The position numbers were made by a program, and so were the translations under genes. From NCBI GenBank assembly GCA_024275615.1, contig JAJRYU010000058.1:1-8303 (forward strand): DNA of 8,303 bases, in the 5' to 3' direction. Source of the stretch: Planctomycetota bacterium. Its GTDB lineage: Bacteria > Planctomycetota > GCA-002687715 > DRQF01. The notes under the pieces are model-generated. The model saw only the letters and a list, made by a program, of their open reading frames with translations, was not told the origin of the DNA and made no database searches. Shown here one piece after another: positions 6,742 to 8,303 of this stretch. Each line of letters opens with the position of its first letter. Positions within the stretch are counted from its first letter, which is position 1.

Positions 6742-8303
6742 GAGCTGGCCTCCAGTTCAGGGAATCCGGACGTGAGTGTTGCTGGAGGAAGGTGGCCTCT
6801 TTGCCCTCCATACCATTGATCCGATGTCTGTCGAATCGGAAGTTCTGTAGATTCAGGATGGTAGGGGACGAACCCTTCTTCGTCGAAGAACCATAGCTGG
6901 TTTTCTTCCGGGTCGTAGGCCACCACCAAGATCCATCGGTTAACGACGAGCTTTCTGAGAGCGGGTTGACGCTCAAGAATTGCTTCGAGTTGTTCTGGGC
7001 GAGCCTCAATGATGTTGAGCAGGCGCATGGGCTCATGGATTTCAACCATCTGCCAAGGTAGTCCCGTGCGCAAGTCGCTGCCTGGCCCATTCATGACACC
7101 CAACAAACCTGTCACGTTGTGGGGTAGTTTCGTGCTTGATCCGTAGCGATCGGGATCAACGAAAGAGAAGTAGTATTCAAGGCTAATACCAGCCCCGACG
7201 GGACCAACCATGGCCAGGATTCGTTCCAGAATCTTGCCGTCTGCATCTCCAGCTGGATCGTAGGACTGAAGAAAAACGCGGCGGTCCAGGAAGAGCCCAC
7301 GGTTCCAGTCACGACGACCGATGATACACATGGCGTTGGTGCAGTGACCGTATTCTGGACGAGGTTGAGCCAAGTCCTCGGCACGATTTTCGACGTGGAG
7401 CAAAGCTGAGTCTGGGTTGAGCTCGAAAGAAGCGGACTCGAAGCGCCGGCAACGTTCGTGAGCGTCTCTCCTTCTGGCTTCGTCAAGATCGCGCTTCGTG
7501 TGTTCGAAAACTCCTCGATTGCACTCGGGGATGAGATCCGTGTCGAAGTATTCAATTTCATCATCAGCGGTGTTGTGATAGCCGCCCACAAACCATGTTT
7601 CTATCGGAATGGAGAGCCCCTCGCATGCCAATATTTTTCTTACGTCAGGACGGTTGGCCATCGCCGCGAACGCCCGGGCGTTCGGCCCACCCCGCCCACC
7701 GCCACAAGCTCCGCAGTCATGGGCCGCTTCGTGGGGGTTGTTCATGGACTTGGATCCGTGGCCGAGAACGACAACAAGGGGGGCAAATCTCGTCAAGAGC
7801 CCCATGTCTTCTAAGTAACGTCTTACAATCTCGGCCATTTCCGAAACCGTGTAGCCTACTTGGAGTCCATGGGCTTCAACTGGAGGTGTGCTGGATTCCA
7901 AATCCAGGCGGGTGGGAACTTGTTTGTTTCGTGACGCCGCCAGTTTCGCATGGAATCGCGGGGCAAGAAGTCGAATCGCCATGGGGATGATGGAACTCCA
8001 GCCCCAGACCGAAATCAGACCACCTCTGAAGAGCGTGTTTTGCCCGACGTCAACACTTTCCTTGATGCGCCCTTGACGTGAGAGTGCTTTTGATTTTCGT
8101 TCCCACAAGGTTGAATCCACTGGTACTTCTTTGACCAGATGAGTTGGTACGATGTTGGCGGGGCAAAGTGGTGTGTGGTGAGGATTGCCGAGATTCTGGT
8201 AGTACATAGCGACACCATAGAATCCCGCCGCTCCAAGTGTCTGGTAGCTGCTGTCAAGTTCTTCCAGGTGGCGCCGGAGAGATTCTTCGCGATCATCAAT
8301 ACA
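6711..8303 (-). CDS. dabA: DabA-type (DUF2309/UPF0753) inorganic-carbon accumulation protein, N-terminus outside window
   Basis: DabA is the zinc-binding, beta-carbonic-anhydrase-like subunit of DAB inorganic-carbon pumps. It is cytoplasmic, sits on the membrane subunit, and is proposed to hydrate CO2 to bicarbonate. 530 codons are visible. The frame is open to base 8303 and begins CIDDREESLRRHLEE, so the ATG at 8207 is internal. Numbering from the edge, Cys1, Asp3 and Arg5 match C351, D353 and R355 of the Halothiobacillus protein. His182 (in LGHGS, codon 7758-7760) and Cys197 (in DCGACGG, 7713-7715) match H524 and C539, with the same 15-residue spacing. The following GGRGGPNARAFA stretch is a family hallmark. 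Near the C-terminus, TGLLGVMNGPGSDLRTGLPW and MVEIHEPMRLL are also typical. The zinc site therefore looks intact. The last 31 bases overlap the next gene. The missing N-terminal part is probably 300 or more residues. Identification is firm; activity is inferred. Confidence 0.95.
   Translation of the reverse strand, partial: CIDDREESLRRHLEELDSSYQTLGAAGFYGVAMYYQNLGNPHHTPLCPANIVPTHLVKEVPVDSTLWERKSKALSRQGRIKESVDVGQNTLFRGGLISVWGWSSIIPMAIRLLAPRFHAKLAASRNKQVPTRLDLESSTPPVEAHGLQVGYTVSEMAEIVRRYLEDMGLLTRFAPLVVVLGHGSKSMNNPHEAAHDCGACGGGRGGPNARAFAAMANRPDVRKILACEGLSIPIETWFVGGYHNTADDEIEYFDTDLIPECNRGVFEHTKRDLDEARRRDAHERCRRFESASFELNPDSALLHVENRAEDLAQPRPEYGHCTNAMCIIGRRDWNRGLFLDRRVFLQSYDPAGDADGKILERILAMVGPVGAGISLEYYFSFVDPDRYGSSTKLPHNVTGLLGVMNGPGSDLRTGLPWQMVEIHEPMRLLNIIEARPEQLEAILERQPALRKLVVNRWILVVAYDPEENQLWFFDEEGFVPYHPESTELPIRQTSDQWYGGQRGHLPPATLTSGFPELEASSCQLSSCKGS
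6749..6753 (-). promoter_or_regulatory. Internal Shine-Dalgarno site for the dabB-like gene, within the dabA-like coding region
   Basis: On the minus strand GGAGG sits 7 bases before the ATG at 6741, 31 bases ahead of the upstream gene's last base. The site lets ribosomes start the membrane subunit while the DabA-like protein is being finished, and it decides the start codon. Confidence 0.85.

Overview
The window looks like a bacterial chromosome fragment of moderate GC content (a little over half). It holds six protein-coding genes in three blocks and no RNA genes, insertion sequences or CRISPR arrays that I can see. The large secreted beta-sandwich protein with MAM-like and CARDB-like modules fits an environmental Gram-negative bacterium. 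Planctomycetota is my best guess, but that rests on protein style and not on a marker gene.

Block 1 (plus strand, 1-1640): the 3' part of an adenylylsulfate (APS) kinase gene, cut by the left window edge, is followed after 3 bases by a family-2 glycosyltransferase with a membrane-embedded C-terminal segment. APS kinase makes PAPS, the sulfate donor, so the pair suggests a locus making a sulfated surface polysaccharide or glycan.

Block 2 (minus strand, 3813-1721): a monocistronic-looking gene for a 667-residue exported protein. It has a signal peptide, two jelly-roll/MAM-like domains, a CARDB-like linker domain and a conserved-looking C-terminal module. A strong Shine-Dalgarno site precedes it and a near-perfect intrinsic terminator follows it.

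Block 3 (minus strand, 8303-4016): a tightly overlapping three-gene operon. It starts with a DabA-type protein (DUF2309/UPF0753), cut by the right window edge. All four zinc-ligand positions and the Asp-Arg dyad of the beta-carbonic-anhydrase-like site are visible, and the CxD motif begins in the last codon of the window. Next come a short NuoL/DabB-like membrane subunit and a second, divergent NuoM/NuoN-like membrane subunit. Described DAB (DabAB/MpsAB) inorganic-carbon accumulation systems have one membrane subunit. Here there appear to be two, the first lacking most of the helices after the conserved HLxxH segment and the second carrying a recognisable equivalent of that missing half. This possible three-component DAB variant is the most interesting thing in the window.
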